The translations under genes were made by a program, and so were the position numbers. DNA of 64,000 bases, taken from positions 2,356,001 through 2,420,000 of the forward strand of contig JAWKLJ010000001.1 in the NCBI GenBank assembly GCA_041392805.1, read 5' to 3'. The notes below the pieces were generated by a model that ran no database searches, was not told the DNA's origin, and saw nothing but the letters and a program-made list of their open reading frames with translations. Position 1 is the stretch's first letter. Each line of letters begins with the position of its first letter. Shown here piece after piece: positions 51,629-59,715 of this stretch. This DNA is from Saprospiraceae bacterium (GTDB lineage: Bacteria; Bacteroidota; Bacteroidia; Chitinophagales; Saprospiraceae).

Positions 51629-54600
51629 CTAACGTGCCGCCCTGGAAAGACGAAAACCGCCGTAGCTGTACCTGCTGCCAGGCGTGTTGACGCTGCGAAA
51701 GGCGCAACGCAGATTGGCTGGTTTGCTGTACCATGAGCCGCCCCGCAACACCCGGTAGGAGCCATTATTCGGTCCACTAGGGTTATTTACGGTTCCCTTT
51801 GCCCGTTCATAAGGCCCATACCAGTCACGACACCATTCCCATACATTGCCGCTCATATCATGAATTCCCAATTCATTGGCCTTTAAAATCCCCACAACAT
51901 GGGTTTCGTCTTTTGAATTATCAATATACCAAGCCACCTCGTCTATATTGTTACTTCCCGCATAAAGATAACCTTGACCTCGCGCTCCTCCCCTGGCAGC
52001 ATATTCCCATTCCGCTTCGGTGGGTAAGCGATAGTATTGACCTGTTTTCTCGCTGAGCCATTCGGCATAGGCACGGGCGCCAAACCAGCTTACACCTGTC
52101 ACAGGATGTCTTTCATATCCAGGAGTGATACCAAACCCGCCTTTAATGGCTGTTATTTTTCCCGAGCCTGAATCATACCAGGCATTTCCTCCCTCCTCCT
52201 GATTCCCCTTTTCCTGCAAGAAAACAACAAATTCTTCATTGGTCACTTCGTATTTGCCCATCCAAAATTCAGTGATAGTCACCTCGCGCGTTGGTTTTTC
52301 ATTCTTCTCACAGGGCGCATCGCGGTCCTCGATGCAGCCCATGGTGAAGGGGCCGCCGGGTACGCGGATCATGGCGGGTTCAAGGTAGCCCTTATCGGCA
52401 GCAGGACGCGCCTTATCTACCCGAAAAAAGGCCGCTTTGGTCGGTAGCTTACCAGCGTTGGCTATTTTCTCTAGCTCAATGGCGTAGCCGGTGTCATTTA
52501 CCCTGATCTGGTAGGTCTTGCCCACCTGCATATAGCCATAAAAGAGCTCTCCTTCGCGGTCTTCTTTGCTAGCGCTTTGGTTGATTAAGACCAGGACGCT
52601 GTCCTTGGCCAGTTTGATGGGCCATATGTAGGCCTTCTCTTCAATTGACAGGTAGAAGGCGTCTCCTGTTAGGTTTCTAGGCTTTACCCAGCTATTTTGG
52701 AATAATAAGTTAAAGGCGTCATAAAGTAAGTTTCCAATAGGGGGAGGGCAGCCTCTGTTCTCGGCAGTACCTGGTACGAATGGACAGCTGTCGTCCTTAT
52801 CGGCTATGCCGTCAGCATCGGCATCGGGGCAGCCATTGGTGGAACGAGGGCCAGCTTGATTGGGGCATTGGTCGGCAGCGCCAATGAGGCCATCGTTGTC
52901 GGGGTCAGGGTTGACGGGGGCTAGGGTAAAGACTTTCTGGTTCATCTTTTCCAAGGCGCCTTTGTCTATGGATTCTTGCCAGTCGACATAACCGTCTTTT
53001 TTTAGACGGAAGTTGATGATATCAGCGGCATTGGAAGGGATCGTATAGTCAAAATCACCATTGGCATCCGAAAGCGTATTGCCATAGCCCCAATTGACCT
53101 CCACCCCGGCCAGCGGAAAACGGGAAAGGGAGTCTTCCAAGCTAAAACCTAAGACCCTTCCTTTTAGGGCAATGGTTTCGATACATTCGGCCGGAGACAG
53201 CACCTTGATGGAAAGGGTAGTATTGTCCTCGCCACAGTCATTCCTTACAAAAAGCTTCACCAGGTAAGTGCCATCTGTGGCAAAGGTCCACTTAAAGGTA
53301 TTCCCCGTTCCTTGTGCATTATCATAAAGGGTATTTTGTTCGGGAGGAACCTGGTTTTTTTGTATACTTTGTTGTTTGGTGCTGATATTGGTGTTTGTCC
53401 TTAATACCTCCCAACGGTATTGATATCCGGGGGTATTGCGGCTGGAGAAATTAAGCGTCAATGGAGGGCAGCCTTGGGTGACATCCGCCAAAATCTCCGC
53501 TTTGGGGACACTTAGCCTGTTAATAAGCTGGGAGACGGTACTGCTGACCAATCCGGTCGAATCACACTGCATAAAGCCACTTAGGGTGATGGTCAAACGG
53601 CTACCGCGAGTGTAGCTATGCTGGACGGAAGTAAAAGCTGAGAGGCTGTCTCGCTGTCCATCGCCCCAATCCAGTAGGAAATAATCGAAATTTTGATCGG
53701 CTTCGCTACCATTGATCAGGGTGACTACATCACCAGGGCAAACCGCCTCACTGTCAATAGAGAAAGCCACTATGGGCGCGCAGCCGACTCCACTAGGTAT
53801 AAATGGGCCATAAAAAGTCTTGAGGTTGGGCGCAAGGGTGATTGCATCGAAAAAACCTTCGCTTTCGAGTTGTTCGTAAATGTCGCTGGCCAGGTCCCTG
53901 TTTCCTTGATAATGATAACAAAGGCCTTTGCCGTGAAGGGCTTCCTGCCGGATTACCGTATCTTTTTCGGCGGAGATGAAGCCTTCCTGGGCAGCCAGCA
54001 GGGCCTGAGGGTCCTGGTTATCCAAATAGTCATTGTAGGTTAATACCGTTTCATTATAGTTCGCCTTGGCTAAATTATGTTGGGCAAGGAGGTAAGGGTT
54101 TCTAAATTGGAGGGCTTTTTCAAAATAATCAATGGCTTCTTCCAATTGGGTTTGGCTAATGGCAAAGGTGGTATCCCTTCCCGCTTGCCAGGTAGCGACA
54201 CCCAGGTTATTATAGATAGCAGCGCTGTCCAACAAGGTTTCTTCTTTTAAGAAATAGGCATAGTCGGCGGGGCTTTTTGCTGCTTCCACTTGGGTATTCG
54301 CAGGGGTGCCTTTTACCCAATGGTGCAGGGTGGGGGTGCCGTTGAGCAAAAGCATCAGGGCGCCTAGGAGGAGGAGCCAAATACCGGCACCCAGCGCCAG
54401 GTAAAAATGCTTATTGAAGCGCAAATCCCCGCCTTTGGCAGCAGGCATTTCACGTCCGGCTAGTTGGGGAAGATAATCTTCTAAGGTATTGACTTTCCCT
54501 TCCGTTTTGCGACTGATGGCGCTATTGAGGTCCAGGAGTTGTTTTTTGCCTAATAGCTGATGTTGTTGCAATTGCTCGATGGTCGCCCGATGTTCTCCGT

Positions 54601-56839
54601 TGCTGGGGTCCAGGAGGAAGGACTGGACGGCCAGGTTGGTCTGGAGCTCCATATTGGCATGGGAGCCGAGGGCCCTGGGAGCGGCGTCTTCGAGCGCTTC
54701 CTTGACGGCGGCGCGGGCGCGGCGCTCGGTCTCAGGGTCCAGGTGGTCGAGGAGCTGCTGGCGGAGCCTGGGTGAGGGGGGCTGCCCTTGCAGCCAGGGA
54801 ATCCGCGAAAGCAGCAGCAGGTTGTCGAAGTTCACCGGCGCATCAATGGCGCGGCCGATGGCCAGGGTCACCTGCCAATTGGGCGTCGGGTAGACCGCCA
54901 GGGCGCAGACCCAGCGGTAGAGTGTAGGATAATCTCGAAGATATTCTCTATAGGTCTCGGCGTCTTTCCAGTCGAGATGGTTGATGTCGGGTTGCACAGG
55001 GGGCTGGGACTGCCCTTCGTGCCATTCGGCGAAGGATTTGCGCGGACTGGGATCATCTGCTTCTTCGGCCAGGGTATCCAGGTACTGCATCGCCGCAGCA
55101 AAGCCGGTTGCATCGCTATCAAAAACGGGGAAAAGCTGGTAAATGGTGGCTTCTTTATAGGTCCAGGAGCTAGGGGGGATAGGCGTTAGCAGCAATCGGC
55201 TCGCCCAGTCTTTAAAGCCGTCTTGATAGGCCTCTTTGACTTTCAGTTCATCTCCAAAAGGATCAATAAGACCATATCCATCGCCCAGTACCACGAGGCG
55301 ATGGTGAGCAAAGAGTCGCCGCAATTGCTCCAGGCTGATGCCTTCCGGATAGTCGTTATTCCAGAAGCGCGTAAAGGTTTTATTGTACCAAAAAGCATTG
55401 ATATAGACATCTTTATCCTTTAAGAATTGAACCAGGTATTGGTACAAACCGGCCTGGTGGCTGCCTTCGCTTTGTTCATCTACCAGAAAGAGGTATTCAG
55501 GGGGCAAAGTCGTCCGTTTTTCCAACAACACAGGGAAGCCCCCCTGGTCGATGGTCTGCCTGACGCTAGCCGGGACGTCCAGGATCATCCGCCCGGACTC
55601 CTGTCGTTGCCGCAATCGGTCTGCCAGACGAAAGAGGTTTTCTTCAACCTGAATAGCACTTTCTTCGTTTTCGAAAGGAATGTTATAGGGCCCTCGGTCG
55701 GCATGGGCAAAACGCGCATCCAGTTCCTGCTTGACTTCTTCCTGCGTTCGCTCGGGTGTCGGCTGATTGATCCAACGCCAGAAGTGGTACAGCGCATAGG
55801 TGAGCAGGATGCCCAACAAGAGCCAACTCATCCAATAGAAATTGAGTTCGCTGGTAGCGCCCTGGTTGTTGTCTTCCTCCAGGTTTATATCCGCCAAGAA
55901 GGCCTTCCCTCCAATGGTAATTTGATGAGAGGTCTGCACCTCGCAATAGCCTTCCGCATCGGGTCTGCTGATGCGCAGCGTTACCTCATACAACCCTGGC
56001 TGAGCGTAAGTATGACTGACACGAGCCCCTTCTCCTTTCTCTTCATCCCCAAAATCCCAGCTATAGTTAAGTCCTGCAACCGAATCTATATTTATCCCAA
56101 ACGACAGGGGGACATCCTCTTTGGCCTGCGTTGGTGCGTCTATTTCGGCTACTGCTGGCAAATCTGCACAGATCAGACGCAAGCGAGTCTCATGTTTAAC
56201 TTTTTCCCCTTTATCAACGTTCTCTGCGATTAATCTAATCATCTTCTCTGGCGATTCCCCAATGGCTCGAATGGGGATTTCCAACTCCATCTCATTGAGC
56301 ACCGAATCCCATTCAATTTCTCCCCGATCCAAGTCAATTAAAAACCAGTGGAAAGTCGTCTGTGCCGTATCAAAATTCAGCGTTTTATTCACGACGGCCA
56401 CGGACTCGCCAATAATGGCTTCCCTGGGGGCAATAAAATTCGCCTGCATGGGCGGCTCCTCCGCTGCCGGAAAAAGCCGCGACCAAAGAAAAATTACGGG
56501 CACTAGCAATAAGGTCAGGGCGAGCAAACCCAGTTGCCAGCGGGGCCAACGTTGCCACCAGGGGCGATAGGGCGGCGGTGGTGGCGGCGTATAGGCGCCT
56601 GCCGTTTTTATAAATTCTTCGTAAAGGGTATAAATGCGGTCTTGTTGTGCCCCATTTTTGGCGATGATGGGTGCTATTTTGTATTTGAGCTGGATAGGAT
56701 CATCCAATGCCTCCTGGCCAAAGCGCCGCAGCGCCTCCAGCAATTGCAATCGCTGGGGTAGACTAACTTCAATGCCTTCTACAGCGAGCCGCTGTAGGAA
56801 GGTGTCGAGTGGGAAGTTTATGTTGCTTGACTTTGGCAA
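51629..56839 (-). CDS. Giant 3-TM protein: PKD, CoxE/vWA-like, TPR, TSP3 and C-terminal FGE/C-lectin domain
   Basis: 1736 residues, one intact frame. In order: a cytoplasmic helical N-terminus (~1-81) and Pro-rich linker; TM1 (~103-123); periplasmic Ig-like and PKD domain (YSWDFGDEEKGEG, ~130-320); TM2 (~334-352); a cytoplasmic vWA-like domain (~430-600) of CoxE type (YLFLVDEQSEGSHQ, RLVVLGDGYGLIDP, LLLTPIPPSSW); a helical region; TM3 (~808-828). The rest should be periplasmic: TPR (~850-1000), PKD domains (~1015-1200), a CarboxypepD_reg-like domain, TSP3 Ca-binding repeats (~1310-1362) and an FGE-sulfatase domain (~1485-1736). The MIDAS DxSxS is altered (DEQSEGS). Its MoxR partner is next upstream. 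It probably couples an external ligand to a MoxR-vWA response. Roles are inferred; domain order is seen. Confidence 0.88.
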   Translation of the reverse strand: MPKSSNINFPLDTFLQRLAVEGIEVSLPQRLQLLEALRRFGQEALDDPIQLKYKIAPIIAKNGAQQDRIYTLYEEFIKTAGAYTPPPPPPYRPWWQRWPRWQLGLLALTLLLVPVIFLWSRLFPAAEEPPMQANFIAPREAIIGESVAVVNKTLNFDTAQTTFHWFLIDLDRGEIEWDSVLNEMELEIPIRAIGESPEKMIRLIAENVDKGEKVKHETRLRLICADLPAVAEIDAPTQAKEDVPLSFGINIDSVAGLNYSWDFGDEEKGEGARVSHTYAQPGLYEVTLRISRPDAEGYCEVQTSHQITIGGKAFLADINLEEDNNQGATSELNFYWMSWLLLGILLTYALYHFWRWINQPTPERTQEEVKQELDARFAHADRGPYNIPFENEESAIQVEENLFRLADRLRQRQESGRMILDVPASVRQTIDQGGFPVLLEKRTTLPPEYLFLVDEQSEGSHQAGLYQYLVQFLKDKDVYINAFWYNKTFTRFWNNDYPEGISLEQLRRLFAHHRLVVLGDGYGLIDPFGDELKVKEAYQDGFKDWASRLLLTPIPPSSWTYKEATIYQLFPVFDSDATGFAAAMQYLDTLAEEADDPSPRKSFAEWHEGQSQPPVQPDINHLDWKDAETYREYLRDYPTLYRWVCALAVYPTPNWQVTLAIGRAIDAPVNFDNLLLLSRIPWLQGQPPSPRLRQQLLDHLDPETERRARAAVKEALEDAAPRALGSHANMELQTNLAVQSFLLDPSNGEHRATIEQLQQHQLLGKKQLLDLNSAISRKTEGKVNTLEDYLPQLAGREMPAAKGGDLRFNKHFYLALGAGIWLLLLGALMLLLNGTPTLHHWVKGTPANTQVEAAKSPADYAYFLKEETLLDSAAIYNNLGVATWQAGRDTTFAISQTQLEEAIDYFEKALQFRNPYLLAQHNLAKANYNETVLTYNDYLDNQDPQALLAAQEGFISAEKDTVIRQEALHGKGLCYHYQGNRDLASDIYEQLESEGFFDAITLAPNLKTFYGPFIPSGVGCAPIVAFSIDSEAVCPGDVVTLINGSEADQNFDYFLLDWGDGQRDSLSAFTSVQHSYTRGSRLTITLSGFMQCDSTGLVSSTVSQLINRLSVPKAEILADVTQGCPPLTLNFSSRNTPGYQYRWEVLRTNTNISTKQQSIQKNQVPPEQNTLYDNAQGTGNTFKWTFATDGTYLVKLFVRNDCGEDNTTLSIKVLSPAECIETIALKGRVLGFSLEDSLSRFPLAGVEVNWGYGNTLSDANGDFDYTIPSNAADIINFRLKKDGYVDWQESIDKGALEKMNQKVFTLAPVNPDPDNDGLIGAADQCPNQAGPRSTNGCPDADADGIADKDDSCPFVPGTAENRGCPPPIGNLLYDAFNLLFQNSWVKPRNLTGDAFYLSIEEKAYIWPIKLAKDSVLVLINQSASKEDREGELFYGYMQVGKTYQIRVNDTGYAIELEKIANAGKLPTKAAFFRVDKARPAADKGYLEPAMIRVPGGPFTMGCIEDRDAPCEKNEKPTREVTITEFWMGKYEVTNEEFVVFLQEKGNQEEGGNAWYDSGSGKITAIKGGFGITPGYERHPVTGVSWFGARAYAEWLSEKTGQYYRLPTEAEWEYAARGGARGQGYLYAGSNNIDEVAWYIDNSKDETHVVGILKANELGIHDMSGNVWEWCRDWYGPYERAKGTVNNPSGPNNGSYRVLRGGSWYSKPANLRCAFRSVNTPGSRYSYGGFRLSRAAR
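51632..51733 (-). other. DGR variable-region-like codon pattern in the FGE domain
   Basis: The 3' end of the giant gene encodes RGGSWYSKPANLRCAFRSVN, then TPGSRYSYGGFRLSRAAR. At the positions that vary in FGE/C-lectin DGR targets the codons are TAC, AGC, GCC, TGC, AGC, GTC, AAC, GGC, AGC, TAC, AGC, TAC and GGC. All end in C and all can be reached from AAC by changes at A only. Fixed positions use adenine-poor codons (CGT, CTG, CGC, CCT, TTT). This is the pattern left by template-adenine mutagenesis. No template repeat or reverse transcriptase is visible in the window, so it is a candidate only. Confidence 0.5.
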
Positions 56840-56874
56840 ATGTTGGTTATCGATTAATTTTTATTAAAAATAGA

Positions 56875-57420
56875 CTGGCAATAGCAATCAAAATCAAAAT
56901 GGCAATGAAAATCAAAATCAAAATCAAAATCAAAATACAAAGAAGGTGCATTCAATTAACCCCGCCACCTCTCCGCGACTTCCAACCTCCAATACCTCCA
57001 CGTCCAAAAAAAAAGCTAAGCCCTAATGGAATCAAAATGGCAATATCAATATCAATGACAATATCAATGCCTCCTGTGTCGCTGTGTCCCCCCCCAAAAA
57101 AAAACTCCACTACCTCTTTCCCTCCAATACCTCCACGTCCAAAAAAAAGCTAAGCCCTAATGGAATCAAAATGGCAATATCAATATCAATGACAATATCA
57201 AAGCCTCCTGTGTCGCTGTGTCCCCCCCCAAAAAAAACTCCACTACCTCTTTCCCTCCAATACCTCCACGTCCAAAAAAAAAGCTAAGCCCTAATGGAAT
57301 CAAAATGGCAATATCAATGACAATATCAATGCCTCCTGTGTCGCTGTGTCCCCCCCCCAAAAAAACTCCACTACCTCTTTACCTCCAATACCTCCACGTC
57401 CAAAAAAAAGCTAAGCCCTC
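56875..57420. repeat. Intergenic repeat island D, ~134-bp tandem units
   Basis: An AATCAAA-rich tract (~56885-56938) is followed by three tandem units with period 134 bp (CCCTAATGGAATCAAAATGG at 57021, 57155 and 57289). Each has CCTCCTGTGTCGCTGTG (the inverse of island B's block), a C8-9/A7-9 homopolymer pair and CCTCCAATACCTCCACGTCC. The copies carry C8A9, C8A8 and C9A7, a sign of slippage. The island ends at the MoxR stop codon and separates the MoxR gene from the giant gene on the same strand. Confidence 0.88.
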
Positions 57421-58368
57421 TCACTCAAAGAGCCGATGAATCGCCTTCCAGTCTTCCTGCGTCTTTACGAGGACGGACAAATTTTGCTTCATGATGGCCC
57501 GTTGTTGGGCGGGGTTACCTTCGAGGTAATCGCGGAGTTCCAGGATGCGGAGCCAGGCCAGCAGTTCGGCCGTGGCAGGCTTTTTCCGGACGGTATTTTC
57601 GCGAATCTCATTGAAGGTTGCGATGATGGTATCCAATGCCCCATCGGTAAATTTGGTGCCTTCGCCCAATTGGGCTTTAATGATTTGCATTAAAATATCA
57701 TCAGAGGGGAAAGGAATATGGTAAAAGACACAACGACGCAAAAAGGCGTCTGGCAGGTTTTTTTCAGAATTACTAGTCATGATCACGGCTACCTGTTGGT
57801 CTTCGGCTTTATCGATTTGGTGGTTGTTTTGTTCTTTGATCGAGAAAGAAAATTTGTCGATTTCCATGAGGATATCATTGGTAAAATCGCGGGGAGCCTT
57901 ATCGATTTCGTCGACGAGTACCACCGAACTTTGCGCTTCTTTGGGAAGTGGCGTACAGAAAAAAGGTTGATCGCCTTCTTTAGGATTACTAAAGGCAATC
58001 GCTTTGCCTAGTGCCTGCAGCTCTATAAAATCGGCCGTTTGGGGCGTTGATTCATTGGATTGACGACGAATATTGGCCGTTTGGAAATGGGAAATAGCGT
58101 CGTAGGTATAAAATAAATCGCGAGCAGTAGAAGTTGTTTTGGTATTGAATTCCAGCACTTGCGGACTGAATTTGCTGCCTTTTTTCTGACTCAATTCATA
58201 GGCGACCTTGGAAGCCAGGAGTGTTTTGCCCGTGCCGGGTTCTCCGGTAAGCAGAAGAGGCTGCCCTAGCGCCACGGCCACTTCATAGGCATTGCGCAAG
58301 GCATCGTGCATAATATATTTTTTGGCCTTCCCTTCCAAGTGTTTCAGGTGCTCCGGGGTGCTACTCAT
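57421..58368 (-). CDS. MoxR-family AAA+ ATPase
   Basis: 315 residues. Walker A is GEPGTGKT (residues 42-49), Walker B VVLVDEIDKAPRDF (~149), sensor 1 VIMTSNSEKNLPDAF (~197) with LRRCVFYHIPFPS. The C-terminal helical lid includes RKKPATAELLAWLRILELRD. MoxR ATPases act as chaperone-like motors together with vWA proteins. The gene overlaps the upstream EAD/iSTAND gene by 4 bp (ATGA) and precedes the giant vWA-like gene. In vWA-MoxR-associated conflict systems this trio is the core; here it is the ATP-driven centre of the module. Confidence 0.93.
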   Translation of the reverse strand: MSSTPEHLKHLEGKAKKYIMHDALRNAYEVAVALGQPLLLTGEPGTGKTLLASKVAYELSQKKGSKFSPQVLEFNTKTTSTARDLFYTYDAISHFQTANIRRQSNESTPQTADFIELQALGKAIAFSNPKEGDQPFFCTPLPKEAQSSVVLVDEIDKAPRDFTNDILMEIDKFSFSIKEQNNHQIDKAEDQQVAVIMTSNSEKNLPDAFLRRCVFYHIPFPSDDILMQIIKAQLGEGTKFTDGALDTIIATFNEIRENTVRKKPATAELLAWLRILELRDYLEGNPAQQRAIMKQNLSVLVKTQEDWKAIHRLFE

Positions 58369-59456
58369 GTATAGAATCTTTTGTTGTGTTTGATAATGAT
58401 TTGGGCCAGGATGCGCTCCACTTTTTCCATATAGAATTCGTCCTTATCCTCGAAATATTCCGCAATAATGGCATTTCGGCTATCGGTGCTTAATTCCAAT
58501 TTACCATTGTATTTAGCCAGCCATTTTTTAATATCCCTTTGGGAAACCATGTTCAATTCAGGAAGTATTTTAATATGCCCTCCTTCTTTAATTGCTCGCT
58601 GCACCTCCGCTTCAATCTCCCCTTCGTCTTCTTCATAGATCAGGCCAAAGAAAAAAAGAAAGATGGGAGAACGCTCTGGTAATTCAACGGCACAAAAAGT
58701 AGTAATAAACCACTGTACGACCATTGGTGTAATATCCGGATCCCAATCGTATTCACTAATACTGAGAAAAATACAAGCATAATCATTTGGCCCGAGCCCT
58801 TTGATTTGAGGACTATTAACGACCAAATCGGTCAATCTTCGGTCTAACAATGGGGCTTGCTCATCGACAGTGACACTTAAGGCGCCAAACAGGCTTTTGA
58901 GCACATTCCTTTTGTAGCCTTCTTCATTTCTGCTTTCATCAAAAGTAATGGCTGTTTTGAGGGCCTGGCAAGTAGCATCCGTTCCACTATCGTTAAGGTA
59001 ATCTTGCAGTTTTCCTTCCAGATCGAAAGCAAAGCGGTTAAACAAGCCTTCGTGCGACTGTTTCTCCATTCCATAGATATAGAAAAAATGGCTTTTTTGG
59101 TTGATTTGCGCTTCAAAAAATGAATTAAAGAGATCACTTTGGTCGACCCGGTCGCAGGTAAAGCGGTGATAATCTTGTAAGGGGCGCCCCTCAGTTGGGC
59201 CACTGGCTTCATCAGGCAAAACATCTATCAATTCGACCAAGGATTCGGTCACTTGTGCCAGGGCTATGATATAATCTTCATTACCGATCGTCCCTCTTTT
59301 TTTGGCATCCTCTGCTTGCTGGTATTTCACTTCATTGATAATCCGCGTATTGTTTTCGGCAGAAGATACCAGAAACGCCTCTTCAATAGCCTTGAAGACT
59401 TCTCTTAATTTTCCTTGTGCGACTAATTGCTTTAGGCGTTTTTTTTCACTCATCAC
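58365..59456 (-). CDS. EAD plus iSTAND-like NTPase-fold protein
   Basis: 363 residues (start at Met1 or Met2). Residues ~1-85 form an effector-associated domain resembling EAD11: GKLREVFKAIEEAF, then NEVKYQQAEDAKKRGTIGNE and DYIIALAQVTESLVELIDVL. From ~95 it resembles iSTAND domains, inactive relatives of STAND NTPases: DRVDQSDLFNSFFEAQIN, then FFYIYGMEKQSHEGLFNRF (~132), where a normal P-loop GKT is replaced. A helical C-terminus carries GHIKILPELNMVSQRDIKKW. EADs recruit partners by homotypic contact; iSTAND components are known in vWA-MoxR conflict systems. Its ATG-side overlap with moxR indicates coupled translation. It may recruit the EAD protein at 1769-2893. Confidence 0.7.
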   Translation of the reverse strand: MMSEKKRLKQLVAQGKLREVFKAIEEAFLVSSAENNTRIINEVKYQQAEDAKKRGTIGNEDYIIALAQVTESLVELIDVLPDEASGPTEGRPLQDYHRFTCDRVDQSDLFNSFFEAQINQKSHFFYIYGMEKQSHEGLFNRFAFDLEGKLQDYLNDSGTDATCQALKTAITFDESRNEEGYKRNVLKSLFGALSVTVDEQAPLLDRRLTDLVVNSPQIKGLGPNDYACIFLSISEYDWDPDITPMVVQWFITTFCAVELPERSPIFLFFFGLIYEEDEGEIEAEVQRAIKEGGHIKILPELNMVSQRDIKKWLAKYNGKLELSTDSRNAIIAEYFEDKDEFYMEKVERILAQIIIKHNKRFYT

Positions 59457-59621
59457 GTGTTATAAGTTGGAAATGGGAAAGCGGTTCTTCATTCCTTTTT
59501 GTATCAATAAGTGATTCTCTGCTGCTTTTTGTCCACCGATTCGGCGCAAAAATTGGTAGAGAACTGTAAATATAAGAAGTAATGATCAATTATTGGGAGG
59601 AAGTCTTAAATCATTAGGCTG

Positions 59622-59712
59622 GTTGGTTAGGCAACCAACGGCAGCAGAGGGGACTGCTAAGGCCTGAAATGGCCCCCAGTCCGATGTAGGACTTGGGGGC
59701 CAGTAATTTTTT
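59622..59712. terminator. Stem-loop cluster (terminator or small RNA)
   Basis: GGTTGGTTAGGCAACCAAC and a GCAGCAGAGGGGACTGC stem precede GGCCCCCAGTCC paired with GGACTTGGGGGCC (59671-59701). A T-run (AATTTTTTC) follows on the plus strand, which is the better terminator direction. No plus-strand gene precedes it, so a small plus-strand RNA ending here is possible. It also lies directly after the stop of the minus-strand gene at 59716. Confidence 0.45.
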
Positions 59713-59715
59713 CAC

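Noticed and set aside
51219..51734. 171-codon minus frame through the repeats and the giant gene's 3' end
   Set aside because: It reads the repeat units out of frame with the giant gene; its sequence is made of repeated translated blocks with Cys/Leu/Val-rich composition and no family resemblance.
51629..52380. Active formylglycine-generating enzyme for the sulfatase at 29406
   Set aside because: The active-site cysteine pair is missing.
56875..57439. Several frames with PPRPKKKLSPNGIKMAISIS repeats
   Set aside because: They are translations of the 134-bp tandem units, appear in more than one frame and have no start or promoter.
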